Assembly (NCBI RefSeq): GCF_024868665.1
Contig: NC_079904.1
Coordinates: forward strand, 19,889,591-19,953,590
DNA length: 64,000 bases
Source of the DNA: Triplophysa rosa
Lineage: Eukaryota; Chordata; Actinopteri; Cypriniformes; Nemacheilidae
Direction: 5' to 3'
The position numbers and the translations under genes are program-made. Shown here piece by piece: positions 61,185 through 64,000 of the stretch. Within the stretch, counting starts at the first letter, position 1. Every line of letters starts with the position of its first letter. The notes beneath the pieces are model-generated. The model was not told where the DNA came from, did not search any database, and saw nothing but the letters and a program-made list of their open reading frames with translations.

Positions 61185-63171
61185 AGTACCATGACTTCAA
61201 ATTAACGCGTGAAAAATATTTAACGCAATTAACGCAGCATCCGTTTGTTTTGACATTCTTTGTCTAGCGTCACATTACGTAATCCCGCTTATTCGTGTAC
61301 AGCAGGGCTGGTCAACAGGCGGCCAGCGGGCCAAATGCGGCCCGTCAATCATCTTTACCTGGCCCGCCTTAACATTTCAAATAAGTGGAGAGACTTTAAG
61401 AACGTGTGCTTTAAATGCACGTCCTCCTGAGACATCTTTAAAAGCCCAAAACGCTGCTACATAATTCCCGCGGCTCATAATGATTTACGTCTTATAAAGC
61501 GATTTGATCGGTAAGTCCAAGAAACTTAATTTTATTTACAACGTTATAATCAGCAATGCATTGCACAGCCACAGGCAATCAGTTTGCGCACGCGATAGGT
61601 CGTGTGTTCTAAAACGCGTTTTGTGCCCTTGAAAGTAGGCTAACTGTAGGAAGGGTACACCACGTGAACGGTTGTCTCAGATAAGGGGACAACGGTGTTG
61701 TTTTTATTACTGCATTCATTATGAATAATGGCTATATTTACGAAAAACAGCTGTTCATCTCCCCCCAGAACTCGCACTATACAAAGGATCTGGTCTACAA
61801 GTGCGTGGGGCACATGAATGCGATTGGAATTCACCCAAGATGTGATAATAGCGTTCAGTTTCTTGCACAGATCAATTGACTGATTTATAAGAGGCTTATT
61901 TAACGTCACAAGGGGCAGGGATTACTTTTGTGTTGAATGTATTTGCGTTTTTTACTTTTATTGATTTAACTTTAATTAATTCAACCAAATATCTTCTTGA
62001 AAAAACAATGCTACCCACATCTTGGATGTACTGGAGAACTGTGGGTGAGTAAATTAGTAGCAATTTTTGGGTAAAGTAATGCATTAAGGAATATAAAATA
62101 CAGTTAAAAAGACAATTTCCTTTTTAATTTAATATCATGAAAAGGCACAAATACCGGATGCAACATTTGTGTGCATGTTTTAATATATGGCCTATAAGTA
62201 ACAGCAACAAAAACAGTATAAAAGGAACAAAACGAAATAAATAACAGAAATACAAAATAACAGAAGAAATGAGGATATGGTAAAAAAAAACTGGCCCGCA
62301 TCCTATTTATACTTTTGGAGTCTGGCCGTCAAAGAAAAGTAGTTGAAGACCCCTGGTGTACAGGCTTTTAAACCACTTAAGTGGTTTTAAACAGTTGCTT
62401 TGACGCATTCAATGAAGATAGACAGCATCTAAACTGTGGGACGCGGCAAAACGCAACGCGAGGTCCAGTCTGGTGTAAACAGTCATGGGCTGAAGGCTGC
62501 GTCGGTGAATCTGTCAGACCATGTTAAGTTCTCTTTCGTGCTTGAATGGATAAAACCATACAAGATTATGTCAGAAAGCCCGTTTTGTCTAGCATTTTCT
62601 TAAGCAAGACTTCAAAGTGTAAAATAAAATCTTAAATGAATGCAAAGAGTTGTGAAAATGGGAGTGCGGTGATGGTCAGATCTGCGTACTGAGACAGCTC
62701 TTAAAGGGGCCACGTTCTTAAACGTGCTGCTGTGACTCCTGTCACTAATGTTAATCAAAAAACAAAATAAAAGAAGAAATCGATGTGATTTTGTAGCTTT
62801 AATGAGAATTCTTCTGCATTTAATTTATAATTTAGCATTAAAGACTGTAAAGTGTCTGAGAACTTCCTTCAATTTCTGTATATTTCATGATAGCTCTCAA
62901 TTATATTGTTGAATGGCTATAATTAATGTTAAAATAATCAATTTAATAGAGACATCAGTTACAGTACTAATATCAAAATGTTTTCTTTCATTCATAAAAT
63001 GACGCTGTTAAAGAAATATGTTATTTCTACATCAATTTGAAGAATAAATGTGAAATTATTAAAATGTAAAAGTATATTTTAAAATATTATTATTATGTGT
63101 GATTAATCGTGATTAATCACAGAAAATGTGTGATTAATCCGATTCATTTTTTTAATCGATTGACAGCACTA
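61185..63171. mobile_element. Outer hAT-like element, non-autonomous
   Basis: The right end, reverse-complemented, reads TAGTGCTGTCAATCGATTAA followed by ATTAATC repeats. The left edge (CTTCAAATTAACGCGTGAAA, then TAACGCAATTAACGCAG) fits the same family but is less exact. The inside contains another hAT and no transposase. The target duplication is not clear. Confidence 0.5.
61303..62355. mobile_element. Inner hAT element with 8-bp target duplication
   Basis: 1053 bp, bounded CAGGGCTGGTCAACAGGCGG and (reverse complement of the right end) CAGGGGTCTTCAACTACTTT. GTGTACAG occurs at 61295-61302 and 62356-62363, fitting the hAT pattern nTnnnnAn. Near each end are GCGGGCC/GGCCCGC words. There is no transposase frame, so it depended on an autonomous relative. 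Confidence 0.85.
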
Positions 63172-63212
63172 GTAAAAACCATTCTGCTCACTTATTAGGA
63201 TAAAACAATATA

Positions 63213-63444
63213 GGCCCGGTTTAACAGGCTTAAGGCTAGTCTCAGACTAAAAGGAATGTGTGACCTGTCTTTACTGAATATAACTTGCCCAGAAATATCT
63301 TAAAATATATCATTTTCATTGTTTTGTCTCAAGATGCACACCAGTAATGTATTCTAAGGCATTTTTATAAAAGCGACATTAATATCTTAATTCAATTATG
63401 GCATAGTCCTGACTTAAACTAAGCCGTGTCTGTCAAACCGGGCC
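63213..63444. mobile_element. MITE with GGCCCGGTTT ends
   Basis: 232 bp. The left end is GGCCCGGTTTAACAGGCTTA and the right end inverted is GGCCCGGTTTGACAGACACG; both continue with TTA-AG-CTAGTC/TTAGTTTAAGTC-like matches. ATA is on both sides. Non-coding. Confidence 0.75.
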
Positions 63445-63832
63445 ATAGTGATTTAACTTTTGCAAGACACTTTTTGCTGTGGAAAGGCCATATGCGAGGG
63501 AGTTTCAATGTCCATGAATATTGATTTGTTTCACACCTGAGGAGTTAAGACCCAACCCTAATGGGCTATCAAGATGGAATATTCTGAAGCAAAGAATGTG
63601 AGAAGAAACCATTTATTATCGAAGTTTCTTTTTCTAAAGTGAGAGTGAAAGTAAGCTTTTTCTCTTTGTATAAGACCGTCTGAAGATCCTCCGCACATGT
63701 GCTGTGTGACATCACCCAAATGTGCAGTAAAATCGACATTTGATGAGGAATCCTGCTGTTTTGTTGTGTGCCTTTGTTTGGGGGCGGTGACTATGTGCGT
63801 GTCATGGTGTTTGGAGGTGGTGACTATGTGCG
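63445..63832. other. Unassigned right-end sequence with a 33-bp duplication
   Basis: GGTGACTATGTGCGTGTCAT plus GG occurs at about 63786 and again at about 63819, a two-copy direct repeat with period 33. No gene recognised. Confidence 0.45.
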
Positions 63833-64000
63833 TGTCATGGATACGCCAGGCTCTCTCAGCACACAAACACCACGAGAACCATCCACGGAATTCTAATCAC
63901 TCTAACCTGCTGCTCATCAGCCCCTAATCACTCACCCAGCATATGAGCACCTCACTCCCCTTCAGTCAGCATCTTGTCTCGAATACGAACGGACTCAATC
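63833..64000 (+). mobile_element. Possible Gypsy LTR start, cut by the window edge
   Basis: TGTCATGGATACGCCAGGCT follows a GGAGGTGGTGAC purine-rich tract, as at the start of 3' LTRs in fish Gypsy elements. The C-rich sequence that follows resembles a U3 region. No coding sequence is available to confirm it. Confidence 0.3.

Overview
The window looks like teleost fish DNA, probably from a cypriniform (an inference from the repeat families). The evidence is the mix of L2/CR1-type LINEs, an RTE LINE, DIRS-type tyrosine-recombinase retrotransposons, Ty3/Gypsy and BEL/Pao elements, a retrovirus-like fragment, hAT elements and many short inverted-repeat elements. No bacterial, plasmid or phage features are visible. 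One N lies at position 9612.

The only host gene I can support is on the + strand. Two phase-compatible exons, 10557-10627 and 15220-15381, encode the N-terminal coiled coil of a BEGAIN-like protein (brain-enriched guanylate kinase-associated protein). Their intron holds a nearly full-length RTE LINE (11400-14395) with a 553-residue open reverse transcriptase frame. I saw no other begain exon in the window.

Region by region. 1-5700: an L2 LINE split by a MITE, then a CR1/L2-like LINE split by a short non-autonomous Gypsy element. 5700-8600: a DIRS fragment and a minus-strand Gypsy element with gag and protease but most of pol deleted. 8600-16100: the begain region with the RTE element. 16100-27530: a deep nest of a putative DNA transposon, a LINE, an L2 block with a solo LTR, a SINE and DIRS copy A. 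27660-29760: a Gypsy 3' end and a LINE 3' end. 29765-38024: a BEL/Pao element split by a 5.67-kb foldback palindrome. 38025-40018: an unclassified repeat ending in eight copies of a 75-bp unit. 40050-43095: DIRS copy B. 43100-45510: LTR-like sequence, a TTAA-flanked element and a THAP-domain remnant. 45793-52458: DIRS copy C on the minus strand, almost full length, with nine copies of a 139-bp unit. 53318-56395: minus-strand retrovirus-like gag-pro-pol remnant. 56648-60497: DIRS copy D, inserted cleanly into a minus-strand LINE. 61185-64000: a hAT inside a hAT-like element, a MITE and a possible LTR.

The genes do not form one pathway. Most coding sequence is broken mobile-element protein. The most useful observations are the begain exons, the foldback element with its 6-bp target duplication inside BEL, the five DIRS copies (shared TATA-containing terminal repeats, two internal complementary regions, one uninterrupted recombinase frame, one seamless insertion), and two tandem arrays that grew inside mobile elements. 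I found no convincing new defence or regulatory system. All calls rest on reading the sequence by eye; no database search was run.
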